Below are positions 50,601 through 60,652 of a stretch of DNA of 64,000 nt, one piece after another. The first letter of the stretch is position 1. The number at the start of each line of letters is the position of its first letter. Both the position numbers and the translations under genes were made by a program. The notes beneath the pieces are model-generated. The model was not told where the DNA came from. It made no database searches and was given only the letters and a program-made list of their open reading frames with translations. This DNA is from Candidatus Thalassarchaeaceae archaeon (GTDB lineage: Archaea > Thermoplasmatota > Poseidoniia > Poseidoniales > Thalassarchaeaceae): the NCBI GenBank assembly GCA_030747485.1, contig JASLKP010000006.1, forward strand, positions 1-64,000, in the 5' to 3' direction.

Positions 50601-51018
50601 TGCCCGCCTCACTCATCATCTTCATCGATGTGTCGAAGTCAGAATGCCATCGCTCAGGTATTTCACTGTCTGATGGATATACAACCTCAGTCACACCTGC
50701 TTGGATGAGCGAGCGGGCACAACGTGTACATGGAGGCCATGTCACGTATGCAGTACTGTCTTTGAGAGAAAGACCAATGCGAGCGGCGTGCATAATCGCA
50801 TTCTCTTCAGCATGACAAATGAGAGGGTACTTTTGCTCACGGTCTGACAACCTCTCCGGATCATCATCAATACCTCGAGGAAATCCATTGAATCCAGTAC
50901 TACGAATTTCACGATCTTCGCCTACAACGACGCAACCCACCTTGGTGGAGGGGTCTTTGGACCAAGTGGAAATGTGGTCAGCGAGAGCCAAGAATCGACG
51001 GTCCCACTTCTCGCTCAT
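50581..51018 (-). CDS. Deoxycytidylate (dCMP) deaminase
   Basis: CHAEENAIMHAAR and TWPPCTRCARSLIQAGV zinc-dependent deaminase motifs. Confidence 0.93.
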   Translation of the reverse strand: MSEKWDRRFLALADHISTWSKDPSTKVGCVVVGEDREIRSTGFNGFPRGIDDDPERLSDREQKYPLICHAEENAIMHAARIGLSLKDSTAYVTWPPCTRCARSLIQAGVTEVVYPSDSEIPERWHSDFDTSMKMMSEAGITVRQV

Positions 51019-51062
51019 CTTCTCACCCTTCCTTCGCTACCTGACCATTCCTTTGAGGTTTC

Positions 51063-52436
51063 TCACGCGATGGGGTCAGTCCCATCCTCACCTTGGATTG
51101 GAATGAGTGTGTTCATTGCATCTAACGAATCCTCTTTTACAATTTTCAAAATGTCACCGATAAGATACAAACTGCCAATACAAAGTAAGGGAACTGGTGT
51201 ACTGGAATCCAACTTGAGAATCTGATTGTGAGCTTCAATAAATGCATCTTTAGAATCCTCTACAGTTCTAAGATTGATCTGGAGACCGTGTTCTGCAATC
51301 GCTTCTGCCAATTCATTACTATCCACTGGTGCTCGGCGTCCTTGACTGGGTTGAGTGACAAAAATATGTTCGATTCGACCATCTACAATCATTTCAGCCA
51401 ATGGATGCAAGAAATCATGCATTTCGTTCTGTTGAGTACATCCAATTAGAATCGCGCCAGGCATGGGGCTCTCATCTCTTGATTTTTGGAGTCTAATTTG
51501 TTCACATGTACGAGCCATTCCACTAGGATTGTGTGCTGCATCGAGTAATATTGGTACCCCTTCATAATCCAACCATTGCATTCGTCCAGGCCAATGCGTA
51601 TGGTTAACCGCCAATTCAATCGCTTCGTAAACAGAGTACTCATTCATTGCCATAGCAGCGGTTCTAGCTAACATTGCTGCCTCCTTCTTGTATGGAATCC
51701 ATCCATCAAAATCTACCACTGGTGGCAATGGTCGGAATGGTTGATTGGATTCTGCAAAGCGAATTGCAACGGAGCGATCTGCCCGCCACCACCACGCATT
51801 GTTATGGTCACGAACGGCAGACTCAATGACGCTACGAGCTTCTGCATCGTATGTCCACGATGCGATAAACGGACGACCCTGCCGAACAATGGCAACTTTT
51901 TCACCTGCGATTTCAGCCAATGTGTTTCCAAGATACTCTGTGTGTTCCAATGCTAATTCGGTAAGGATGGTGCAATCTGCATCTACCAATCGAGTTGCAT
52001 CTAAACGACCCCCCAAACCAGTTTCAATAATTGCTCTCTCGACACCTAGCGATGAGAACGCTAGCATGGCAACCAAGAATGTCGCCTCATAGTAGGTAGG
52101 AGTGGTTTTTGGAGATTGGGATGATACTTGGATAATTTTGGAAAGACAATCATCGAATAATTCGTCACTAATCGGAACGCCATCAACTCGGACACGCTCG
52201 TTCTCACTACAAAGATGAGGTGAGGAAAATAATCCTGTACAGGTTCCTGTCAACGTGAATGCATTGGCTAAGATTGCACAACAGGAACCCTTGCCGTTAC
52301 TGCCAGCGACATGAACCGAAGGGAAATTCTGTTGGGGCATCTTGAGACGCGCCAAGAGAGTTGCTGTTCTCTCTAATCCGGGCTGCATACCCATTTCTTT
52401 CAGTGAAGCAAGCCACGCTCTAGGTTCACCTGACAT
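51063..52436 (-). CDS. folC: Folylpolyglutamate synthase/dihydrofolate synthase
   Basis: VHVAGSNGKGSCCAILANAF, FSSPHL, IIETGLGGRLDATRLVD, LLDAAHNPSG. ATG at 52436 avoids overlap with the divergent gene. Confidence 0.92.
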   Translation of the reverse strand: MSGEPRAWLASLKEMGMQPGLERTATLLARLKMPQQNFPSVHVAGSNGKGSCCAILANAFTLTGTCTGLFSSPHLCSENERVRVDGVPISDELFDDCLSKIIQVSSQSPKTTPTYYEATFLVAMLAFSSLGVERAIIETGLGGRLDATRLVDADCTILTELALEHTEYLGNTLAEIAGEKVAIVRQGRPFIASWTYDAEARSVIESAVRDHNNAWWWRADRSVAIRFAESNQPFRPLPPVVDFDGWIPYKKEAAMLARTAAMAMNEYSVYEAIELAVNHTHWPGRMQWLDYEGVPILLDAAHNPSGMARTCEQIRLQKSRDESPMPGAILIGCTQQNEMHDFLHPLAEMIVDGRIEHIFVTQPSQGRRAPVDSNELAEAIAEHGLQINLRTVEDSKDAFIEAHNQILKLDSSTPVPLLCIGSLYLIGDILKIVKEDSLDAMNTLIPIQGEDGTDPIA

Positions 52437-52498
52437 CCGTACGCCCCGAACCGCGGTGAACGGTCGCCTTGAAATGGGCTTTGAGAGTCCCACGAGCC

Positions 52499-54727
52499 AT
52501 GTCGGGGGAAGGATTCGCCGCGAAACGGCGGGCAGAGAAGGATACTGCGAGCGTAGTGCAATCAGACCCCCCCTTGATTGACGCGCTCAAAGAACAGGCT
52601 CCTGCGATGACTGGCATGGCAGGGATGTTCATCGGAACTATTCTTCTCGCAATGTCGATTCAAGAGTTCTATGACAGGGATGAACTACGAGCATTTGGTG
52701 ATGCAGGAACGACCAAAGCAGGGTTCATCTTCATGGAATTAATCTTCATCTTCATCTTTACTGCGGCAATCATTTGGCTTGCTCGAAAGGGATTGCAAAA
52801 TTTCATTCGTTGGGGAGTATTATTCGTCCTTTGGATTGCAATGCTCTACACTCTAGTGCCACTTAGTCACATGATCATCGGTGAAAATGAACCACCTCTA
52901 TCGAGTATTGAAGAAGATGTGGATGATGCATACATCCTCGCTGTCAACGAAGATGGGGCGAGCTTCTACGTATTCGATCCTAGTGTTGGAGAGCATGGTG
53001 CCATTCATCACATGGATGATGCTGGCGGAGGAAATGGATCATTTGCTGGAGCGAATGTGTTATGGACACATCAAATCACACCGGAGGATGTAGCCCCTTC
53101 TGACTTGCCTAGTTTGACATTCAGTGATGATGGGATTGTAATGTGTGAAGGTACTCGTTGGGTATTACTTGATTATGATACAGGAAATGAAATTGATTCA
53201 CATTCACGGAATTGCGACATTGGATTCCGATACGAACCAACTGACAGCAATTGGGAAACGTGCGATGGAGCGGATGATGAACCTCAAGATTGGGTGATTG
53301 AATACTCTCGGCGATTTACACCCATTCCATTCGTCATGGATGGGGAAGCGCCCCCTGGTGGTACTGGAGACTGTACTGGCGAACAAGGTGATTGGCGCAG
53401 AAATTTCCCAGAAAATTTTGATGGAAAAAATATTCTATTTTCTCGAGATGTGGGTGATGATCACTTCCTCATCGTCTCACCGCAATGGGCTGGAATGGTT
53501 GTTTATCCCACTGGACCCGCACCTGGTATGAATCCAGGAGATGAACCAATTGAAACCACTTGGAATATGTCACTTTCAGGCAATGAGAGATTTACTGGTG
53601 TGACTTACGGAGTCGCACCTGGTCTTGATGTGAGCAGTGAAGAGTTAACACTCGTTCTAGGAACAAATGATGGAGATGTTACGGGTTGGTCTGTCAATCA
53701 ATCAGGAACTGTAGAACATCAATTCAATATGCCCCTAGATAATCCGATTCGGGGATTACTACTCGCAGACTGTTGTGCGGGTGGAAGTAATGATTTGTGG
53801 ATTGTCGAAGGTGATTCTCTCAGGATTTTCATGGGTACATCCCTCAATGAACAATCCAGAAGTCTGGAAGTAGATGGAGAAAATCGTGTCTTGATGGCGT
53901 TACACAATGTGGATAATGGAAACGAACCATTGGATGACGGAGTGCTCTTGATTGAACATGATGGGGATTGGTCGAGTTCGACATACACTGTATTCATTCC
54001 AAATTATGCGGTTGTCATCGGAGGCATTGGGGTTCAATGGTCAGAGATTCTTTCACTCGGCATTTCGATTGGATTGATGGTTGCTCTTCTTCGACATCCA
54101 GAGTGGTACGTGGTGAATACGACTGGGATCTTGGTCGGGGCTGGCGTAATCACGATTCTCGGTGTGTCCTTTGTACCGATTCTCATTATGCTCTTCATGG
54201 TCCTAGCAGCCGGTTATGATGCATGGGCAGTTTACAAATCAAAACATATGCTTGAACTAGCAGATACGATGATTGGACTGAAACTACCCATTCTATTGGT
54301 TGCACCTCAAGACAAGGAGTATTCATTCATTGGAGAAGGGGATTCTGTGATGCATGATAAGGGCAATGAAATCGCACCAATGCAACAACACCCAGAAAAG
54401 AAAATCCGTCCAATCAAAAAGGAAGGCGGTGAGGCGATGTTCATGGGATTAGGTGACGTAATCTTCCCAGGTATGCTATGTATCTCAGCAATGTCATTCC
54501 TACCGACTGTAAGTGGGCCAATGGGATGGGAGGGGTCAACGTGGGTAGCCCTAGGCACAATGATGGGTGGATTGGTAGGCTATTTCGCCCTCATGACATA
54601 TGTCGCCCGTGGCAGACCACAAGCAGGACTTCCATTACTCAATGGAGGCGCGATTCTTGGATACGTAATCTCGGCAGCAATCTTCGTGGGTAGTATTGCC
54701 TTCGAAATGAACGTTAGTCTGTTTTGA
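52499..54727 (+). CDS. Presenilin/SPP-like (A22-type) intramembrane aspartyl protease with large soluble insertion, about 742 aa
   Basis: AAGYDAWAVYKSK (YD motif, 54212-54220), FMGLGDVIFPG (GxGD, 54446-54457), AGLPLLNGGAILGY (PAL-position); nine predicted TMs with insertion between TM3 and TM4. Confidence 0.85.
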   Translation: MSGEGFAAKRRAEKDTASVVQSDPPLIDALKEQAPAMTGMAGMFIGTILLAMSIQEFYDRDELRAFGDAGTTKAGFIFMELIFIFIFTAAIIWLARKGLQNFIRWGVLFVLWIAMLYTLVPLSHMIIGENEPPLSSIEEDVDDAYILAVNEDGASFYVFDPSVGEHGAIHHMDDAGGGNGSFAGANVLWTHQITPEDVAPSDLPSLTFSDDGIVMCEGTRWVLLDYDTGNEIDSHSRNCDIGFRYEPTDSNWETCDGADDEPQDWVIEYSRRFTPIPFVMDGEAPPGGTGDCTGEQGDWRRNFPENFDGKNILFSRDVGDDHFLIVSPQWAGMVVYPTGPAPGMNPGDEPIETTWNMSLSGNERFTGVTYGVAPGLDVSSEELTLVLGTNDGDVTGWSVNQSGTVEHQFNMPLDNPIRGLLLADCCAGGSNDLWIVEGDSLRIFMGTSLNEQSRSLEVDGENRVLMALHNVDNGNEPLDDGVLLIEHDGDWSSSTYTVFIPNYAVVIGGIGVQWSEILSLGISIGLMVALLRHPEWYVVNTTGILVGAGVITILGVSFVPILIMLFMVLAAGYDAWAVYKSKHMLELADTMIGLKLPILLVAPQDKEYSFIGEGDSVMHDKGNEIAPMQQHPEKKIRPIKKEGGEAMFMGLGDVIFPGMLCISAMSFLPTVSGPMGWEGSTWVALGTMMGGLVGYFALMTYVARGRPQAGLPLLNGGAILGYVISAAIFVGSIAFEMNVSLF

Positions 54728-54754
54728 TTGTCCGTCGCCTTCAAGCCTAAAGAG

Positions 54755-54771
54755 CGGTTCCGTAGGAACCG
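54755..54771 (+). repeat. Hairpin CGGTTCC-GTA-GGAACCG, 9 nt upstream of serS
   Basis: Perfect 7-bp stem. Confidence 0.9.
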
Positions 54772-54780
54772 GAGAACCCT

Positions 54781-56064
54781 ATGTTGGATATTCGAATGTT
54801 CCGTGAACACGCGGATGTTATTCGTGCAGACCACGATAAGAGGGGGCTGTCTCATGATTCCATTGATGATGTCATTCGCCTAGATGAAGAATGGCGAAAA
54901 TCGCAGTATGATGCTGATCAATTGCGTCGTAAACGCAACGAAGCTGCAAGAGGTATTGCGGCAGCAAAGAAGGCTGGTGATGATGCTACATTTGCCCAAA
55001 TCAAAGCTGAAGTTGATGCAATAGCATCGGAAATTGAAGCATTGGGCATACAGGCTGATTCACAACAAGCAGAGCGTGATCTCATTCGAATGAGTATTCC
55101 AAATATCCTCCATGCAAGCGTACCAAAAGGAGAGGATGATGGTGGAAATACACAGCATAGTATGCACGGAAGCAAACCGAATTTCGATTTTGAACCAAGA
55201 ACCCACAATGATCTCATCGAGGCAAACAAGTGGGTCGATTTACCCCGCGCAGCAAAAATCGCCGGTAGTCGTTTCTTCTTCCTCAAAGGGGACTTGGCTC
55301 GAATGGAACTTGCGCTCCAACAGTATGCCGTTGATTTCATCGCATCTCGTGGCTATACCTTCGTTCAACCACCTGTCATGATGAATCGACAAGCATACGA
55401 AGGTGTCACGGATCTTGAGGACTTTGAATCCGTGATGTACAATGTTCAACCTGATGGCTTGTATACCATTGCTACCAGTGAACACCCATTGACGGCGATG
55501 TTCATGGATGAAGTCATTGAACCAAGTCAATTGCCAATCAAAATCGTTGGTGTATCTCCTTGCTTCCGTAGAGAAGTTGGTGCACATGGACAAGGTGACA
55601 AGGGAATTTGGCGAGTTCATCAATTCACTAAGATTGAACAGATTATCATCAGTCACCCCGATGAATCATGGGATTTCCATGAAGAATTACTCACAAATTG
55701 TGTGGAATTATGGGATTCACTTGGAATCCACTATGAAGTCGTGAACATCTGTACTGGTGACATGGGGACTGTTGCAGCCAAGAAATACGATCTTGAAGCT
55801 TGGCTGCCTGCTCGTGAAGAATACAAAGAAATCGTATCCTGTTCAAATTGTACAGATTATCAGGCAAATCGCCTAAGGATGCGTTATCGCACAGCAGAAG
55901 GAAATTCCGCAGTCCACACATTGAATTCAACCGCAGTAGCAACATCTCGTGCTCTTGTAGCAATCATGGAACAAAATCAACTTGCAGATGGAAGAGTACG
56001 CGTTCCTGACGTACTTCAATCCTATATGGGTGATACTGAAACCCTTGAACCTTGCAATTGGTAA
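54781..56064 (+). CDS. serS: Seryl-tRNA synthetase
   Basis: MLDIRMFREHADVIRADH, TSEHPLTAMF, FRREVGAHGQGDKGIWRVHQFTKIE, SCSNCTDYQANRLRMRYR. Confidence 0.97.
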   Translation: MLDIRMFREHADVIRADHDKRGLSHDSIDDVIRLDEEWRKSQYDADQLRRKRNEAARGIAAAKKAGDDATFAQIKAEVDAIASEIEALGIQADSQQAERDLIRMSIPNILHASVPKGEDDGGNTQHSMHGSKPNFDFEPRTHNDLIEANKWVDLPRAAKIAGSRFFFLKGDLARMELALQQYAVDFIASRGYTFVQPPVMMNRQAYEGVTDLEDFESVMYNVQPDGLYTIATSEHPLTAMFMDEVIEPSQLPIKIVGVSPCFRREVGAHGQGDKGIWRVHQFTKIEQIIISHPDESWDFHEELLTNCVELWDSLGIHYEVVNICTGDMGTVAAKKYDLEAWLPAREEYKEIVSCSNCTDYQANRLRMRYRTAEGNSAVHTLNSTAVATSRALVAIMEQNQLADGRVRVPDVLQSYMGDTETLEPCNW

Positions 56065-56074
56065 ATTGATTTTA

Positions 56075-56560
56075 TCAATTGGAATCATCCCCAGATTCTA
56101 ACTCTACTAGAATCGCACCAGCCTCGACTTGTTCTCCCGCTACAAAGTGAATTGCTGAAATCGTACCAGAAGTCATTGCATTGATTCGATGCTCCATCTT
56201 CATCGCCTCCATCACAATCAATGGATCCCCTTCGTCAACTTCATCACCAACGCTACAGATTACCTCGAGAATCTTACCTGGCATCGGTGCACTCATTCCG
56301 CCTTCTGACGCAGCGCCCCCAATCCCTTGTTCAGAGATTGACATCACATGTACGCGACCCGCAATATGGACCCACCAATTGTCACCAACCTTGGAGATAT
56401 GAGCCAATCGATGGTTTATCCAAATACGCCCTGCACGCGCATCTGTTTCGATGACGAGTGAGGTGTCGACTTCTTCGTCATCACACTTTGCTTCAATCAA
56501 TTCCAATCCACTAAACTGAATATGCCAATGACGACCATTTGAATCGAGAATATCTATCAT
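56075..56560 (-). CDS. Biotin carboxyl carrier protein of acyl-CoA carboxylase
   Basis: MSAPMPGKILEV...VMEAMKMEHRINAMTSG biotinylation motif. Confidence 0.92.
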   Translation of the reverse strand: MIDILDSNGRHWHIQFSGLELIEAKCDDEEVDTSLVIETDARAGRIWINHRLAHISKVGDNWWVHIAGRVHVMSISEQGIGGAASEGGMSAPMPGKILEVICSVGDEVDEGDPLIVMEAMKMEHRINAMTSGTISAIHFVAGEQVEAGAILVELESGDDSN

Positions 56561-56568
56561 CAAATCAC

Positions 56569-58110
56569 CTATGGGAAACTCCTACGCAACGATAAGAATG
56601 GATTGTAGGGGCTGCCTCGACCTTCGTCTGCTTCGACTGCAATCGCTTTTCGAGCTAGGCCCATGTGTTCTGCCGCTGCAGCAGCAAACACGGCATCGCT
56701 GGGAGGGGTTGAAACCCACCCCTCTGGCCAATGTATGTCAATAAAATCAGTCGTCGTCGCTCCGGACAAATATGCATCATGATTCATGATATCTGTGAGA
56801 AAGCCAAGATTGGTTGTTGCACCCAAAATGATGAAATCTTCGCATGCCCGTTTCATTCTGCGAATCGCTGAGGGGCGATCTGGTGCGTGTACGATGAGTT
56901 TCGCGAGCATTGGATCAAAATCAATTCGTGCCTCATCACCTTCCCTGACACCTGTATCCAAACGGATGCCAGGCCCCTCAGGGGGACGGAACATCACCAA
57001 TGGCCCTGTAGCAGGTAGGAAATTATTCGCTGGGTCTTCTGCATATATTCTGACTTCAATTGCATGACCACGAATCGTGAGGTCGTCCTGTGTGAATTCG
57101 AGTGGCAATCCTGCTGCAACACGTAATTGTTCTACGACTAAATCAACACCACTAATCGATTCTGTGACCGGATGTTCAACCTGTAAACGCGTGTTCATTT
57201 CTAGAAAATGGAATTCGCCATCTTCAGCCATCAGAAATTCTACTGTCCCGGCCCCTTCGTAATTCACTGCCTTCGCAGCATTGACGGCCGCAGCCCCCAT
57301 TGCCAAGCGATTTTCAGGCGTTAAAACAGGGGATGGGGCTTCCTCAACCACCTTCTGATGACGGCGTTGGATGCTACATTCTCTTTCAAATAGATGCACA
57401 ACATTGCCGTGTGAATCTGCTAAGACCTGGACCTCAATGTGCCTTGATTTCTCTAGAAGTCGTTCCACATAAACAGTCCCGTCACCGAATGCTGTTGTCG
57501 CTTCTCGACTAGCAGCAGCGTATTCACGTTGGAGATTTCTTGGCTCCCGTACAACACGCATTCCTTTACCACCACCACCTGCACTAGCCTTCAAGAGTAA
57601 TGGATAGCCCACGCGAGTAGCTGCCCGAACCAGTTCCTCAACGAGGTCTTCGGGATTATCCAAAGGCAATTCTTCACCAGGAATGACGGGGACGTTTGCC
57701 TCAATCATTGCTCTGCGGGCTCTAACCTTGTCTCCCATTTCATCAATTGCATGAGAGGGTGGACCGATCCAAACCAAATTGGCTGAAAGGACGGCCTCTG
57801 CAAATGCTGATCGCTCGGAAAGAAAACCATAACCTGGATGAATTGCATCAGAACCGGTAGATTCCGCTGCTTCGATGATGGCTCTAATATTGAGATATGT
57901 TTCAGATAGTTCTGTCCCCTCTAAGAATACGGCTTCATCTGCCATCTGCATATGCATTGAACCTCGATCTGCCTCAGAAAAAACTGCAACAGATGAAATG
58001 CCTAATTCAGCACACGCTCTGAAAACTCGACAAGCAATCTCACCTCGATTGGCAACCAAGACCTTGGTGATGGGGCGTGAAGCACCCACCATCCAGTCAG
58101 GGCCCGTCAT
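56569..58110 (-). CDS. Biotin carboxylase subunit of acyl-CoA carboxylase
   Basis: VLVANRGEIACRVFRAC, GYGFLSE, KASAGGGGKGMRVV, EMNTRLQVEHPVTE. Confidence 0.95.
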   Translation of the reverse strand: MTGPDWMVGASRPITKVLVANRGEIACRVFRACAELGISSVAVFSEADRGSMHMQMADEAVFLEGTELSETYLNIRAIIEAAESTGSDAIHPGYGFLSERSAFAEAVLSANLVWIGPPSHAIDEMGDKVRARRAMIEANVPVIPGEELPLDNPEDLVEELVRAATRVGYPLLLKASAGGGGKGMRVVREPRNLQREYAAASREATTAFGDGTVYVERLLEKSRHIEVQVLADSHGNVVHLFERECSIQRRHQKVVEEAPSPVLTPENRLAMGAAAVNAAKAVNYEGAGTVEFLMAEDGEFHFLEMNTRLQVEHPVTESISGVDLVVEQLRVAAGLPLEFTQDDLTIRGHAIEVRIYAEDPANNFLPATGPLVMFRPPEGPGIRLDTGVREGDEARIDFDPMLAKLIVHAPDRPSAIRRMKRACEDFIILGATTNLGFLTDIMNHDAYLSGATTTDFIDIHWPEGWVSTPPSDAVFAAAAAEHMGLARKAIAVEADEGRGSPYNPFLSLRRSFP

Positions 58111-58117
58111 GGTGTAT

Positions 58118-58975
58118 TCACTCCTGCTTCCAATTGGGAGGTCTCTTCTCTAGGAATGAGGCAAGGCCCTCTTGGCCTTCTGCAGAGCCTCGCATTTCAC
58201 TGGTCTTGTCAAGAGTCCATGTTCTCAATTCCTCGTCATTGCCTGTCCAGCGATCAAAGGTCAAGGTCAGTTTCTTTGATTCGGCAACAGCCATCGGGCC
58301 AGTGCTCAGTACCTCATCTATGACCGAAGACTCAGCACCATCAAGGGATTCAGATAGTTGATTTACCAATCCAATTCTAAGGGCTTCTTCAGAATCAATC
58401 CTTCCGGCTAACATAGAGAGTCTGCGGAATTCAGCACTACCCACTTTACGATATACGTACGGTCCAATGACTGCAGGTAATATTCCCAATTTCCCTTCCG
58501 ATAAGGCAATGCGCGCATTCGGATTAACGATGACGTGGTCAAGACAAGCGATGAGACCCGCACCACCACCAAGAGCAACACCCTGAACCTTACCAATTGT
58601 GAAGCACGGATGGGCCCAGAGGCTGTTGAAGAGAAGATCTAAGCGTTCAGAATCTGCTCGATTCTCTTCAGGACTTTTGGCACCAGCATCTCGCATCATA
58701 TTGATATCTGCACCTGCGCAGAAATGCTTTCCAGTACCTGAAAGTACAATCACACGAAGATATGGTGCACCTGCACCATCATTGAGCGTTCCTCGTTCAC
58801 CAACCGAGCGTTCACGTGTCCAATCCAGTAATGAGATGATTTCTGTGATTAGAGGAATGTTCAGAGCATTGTACACATCTTCTCTAGCGAGAGTAAGATG
58901 AGCGATTGCTCCGTCAAGTTCAAGCGAACATAGACTAGTTTCTGGCTTTAAATCTCCAATTGCATAATTCAACAT
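58118..58975 (-). CDS. Enoyl-CoA hydratase/isomerase (methylglutaconyl-CoA-hydratase-like by context)
   Basis: FCAGADINMM, VQGVALGGGAGLIACLDHVI crotonase motifs. ATG at 58975 with GGAG upstream preferred. Confidence 0.85.
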   Translation of the reverse strand: MLNYAIGDLKPETSLCSLELDGAIAHLTLAREDVYNALNIPLITEIISLLDWTRERSVGERGTLNDGAGAPYLRVIVLSGTGKHFCAGADINMMRDAGAKSPEENRADSERLDLLFNSLWAHPCFTIGKVQGVALGGGAGLIACLDHVIVNPNARIALSEGKLGILPAVIGPYVYRKVGSAEFRRLSMLAGRIDSEEALRIGLVNQLSESLDGAESSVIDEVLSTGPMAVAESKKLTLTFDRWTGNDEELRTWTLDKTSEMRGSAEGQEGLASFLEKRPPNWKQE

Positions 58976-58989
58976 TTCAATTGCTCCTT

Positions 58990-60600
58990 TCACATTCTGA
59001 ATATCCCATAATCTTGATCTGGCATGGGGGCGTTAAGACTTGCAGAAATCGCAAGTCCTAGCACATCTCTCGTATCTCGTGGATCAATGATACCATCATC
59101 CCATAGTCGAGCCGTAGAGTAGTAAGGGGAACCCTCGACATCGTATTTTTCAAGAATTGGGGCTTGGAACGCATTCCATTCCTCATCAGTCATTGGGTCG
59201 AGGCCCTCGCGTTCTCGTTGATCTTGTTTGACAGTAGCAAGCACATCTGCTGCTTGAGGACCACCCATGACAGAGATTCGACTATTTGGCCACATGAAGA
59301 GGAAACGTGGGTCGTAAGCACGCCCACACATTCCATAGTTTCCAGCACCATGACTTCCTCCGATGATTACAGTGAATTTGGGGACCGGGACACAAGATAC
59401 TGCTGTGACTAGTTTAGCGCCATCTTTAGCAATACCACCCGATTCATACTTCTGACCCACCATGAATCCAGTGATATTTTGTAAGAATACCAGTGGAATC
59501 CCTCGTTGGCCACAAAGTTCGACGAAGTGGGCCCCCTTGAGGGATGATTCAGAGAACAAAATTCCATTGTTGGCAACAATGCCCACCGGATATCCATGAA
59601 TCCTAGCGAAACCACACACGAGTGTCGGCCCATAGCGTGCCTTGAATTCGTGGAAGCGACTACCATCTACAATCCGAGCAATGATCTCTCGAACATCAAA
59701 CGGCGTACGATTGTCTTCGGGAATGATACCGAGTATTTCATCGGGACTATGTGCTGGATCTTCGGGCGGTTGGACATCCAATTTGACCTTGTGCTTTGGA
59801 TTGAGATTTTCGACAATGTTTCGAACCATCCGAAGTGCCGTTGGTTCATCCTCTGCGTAATGGTCTGCAACACCTGATTGGGCAGTATGCACATCGGCTC
59901 CACCGAGATCCTCTGCAGATACCTCTTCGCCAGTCGCTGCTTTCACCAACGGTGGACCAGCAAGAAAAATTGTACCATTTCCTTTGACGATGATTGATTC
60001 ATCCGACATTGCTGGTACATAAGCGCCTCCAGCCGTACATGAACCACACACAGCTGCAATTTGTGGAATGCCCTTACCACTCATGATTGCTTGATTTCTA
60101 AAGATGCGTCCAAAGTGTCCTTTGTCTGGAAATACTTCGTCTTGCATTGGGAGGAAAGCACCGCCTGAATCAACCAGATAGATACAGGGTAGGTGATTGG
60201 TATCAGCAACCTCCTGAGCCCGAACATGTTTCTTCACAGTCAATGGATAATACGAACCACCCTTGACTGTTGCATCATTGGCTACGAACAAGCACTCCTG
60301 TCCATGTACAACACCAATTCCAGTAATCAAACCAGCCGCTGCTGCATTGCCATCATACAACTCAAATGCAGCTAGTGGAGAGAGTTCAAGGAATGGTGTA
60401 CCTGGGTCACAAATGGCTGCAATTCGTTCCCTCGGTAGGGCCTTGCCTCGACTACGGTGTTTCTCGACATACTTTCCACCCCCACCATCTTTCACAGCAT
60501 CCAATCTCTCCCGAAGTGTATCAAGGAGTGAACTGTTGTGGGCATGATTAGATTGAAACTGGCCATCACCAGTGTTCACCTGACTCTGAAGTCGTTCCAT
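58990..60600 (-). CDS. Acyl-CoA carboxylase carboxyltransferase subunit (methylcrotonyl-CoA-carboxylase-beta-like)
   Basis: [61 protein letters not shown] at 60600. Confidence 0.9.
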   Translation of the reverse strand: MERLQSQVNTGDGQFQSNHAHNSSLLDTLRERLDAVKDGGGGKYVEKHRSRGKALPRERIAAICDPGTPFLELSPLAAFELYDGNAAAAGLITGIGVVHGQECLFVANDATVKGGSYYPLTVKKHVRAQEVADTNHLPCIYLVDSGGAFLPMQDEVFPDKGHFGRIFRNQAIMSGKGIPQIAAVCGSCTAGGAYVPAMSDESIIVKGNGTIFLAGPPLVKAATGEEVSAEDLGGADVHTAQSGVADHYAEDEPTALRMVRNIVENLNPKHKVKLDVQPPEDPAHSPDEILGIIPEDNRTPFDVREIIARIVDGSRFHEFKARYGPTLVCGFARIHGYPVGIVANNGILFSESSLKGAHFVELCGQRGIPLVFLQNITGFMVGQKYESGGIAKDGAKLVTAVSCVPVPKFTVIIGGSHGAGNYGMCGRAYDPRFLFMWPNSRISVMGGPQAADVLATVKQDQREREGLDPMTDEEWNAFQAPILEKYDVEGSPYYSTARLWDDGIIDPRDTRDVLGLAISASLNAPMPDQDYGIFRM

Positions 60601-60622
60601 TCGCACCCCCCTAGGGGTGCGA
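60601..60622 (-). repeat. Hairpin TCGCACCCC-TAGG-GGGGTGCGA immediately upstream of the carboxyltransferase ATG
   Basis: Perfect 9-bp stem, 4-nt loop. Confidence 0.9.
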
Positions 60623-60652
60623 TAGGTCATCGACCCTTGAACACTCTGTCAA

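Noticed and set aside
59033-59053. GACTTGC...GCAAGTC inverted repeat
   Set aside because: Inside the conserved C-terminal coding region of the carboxyltransferase; likely codon-driven coincidence.
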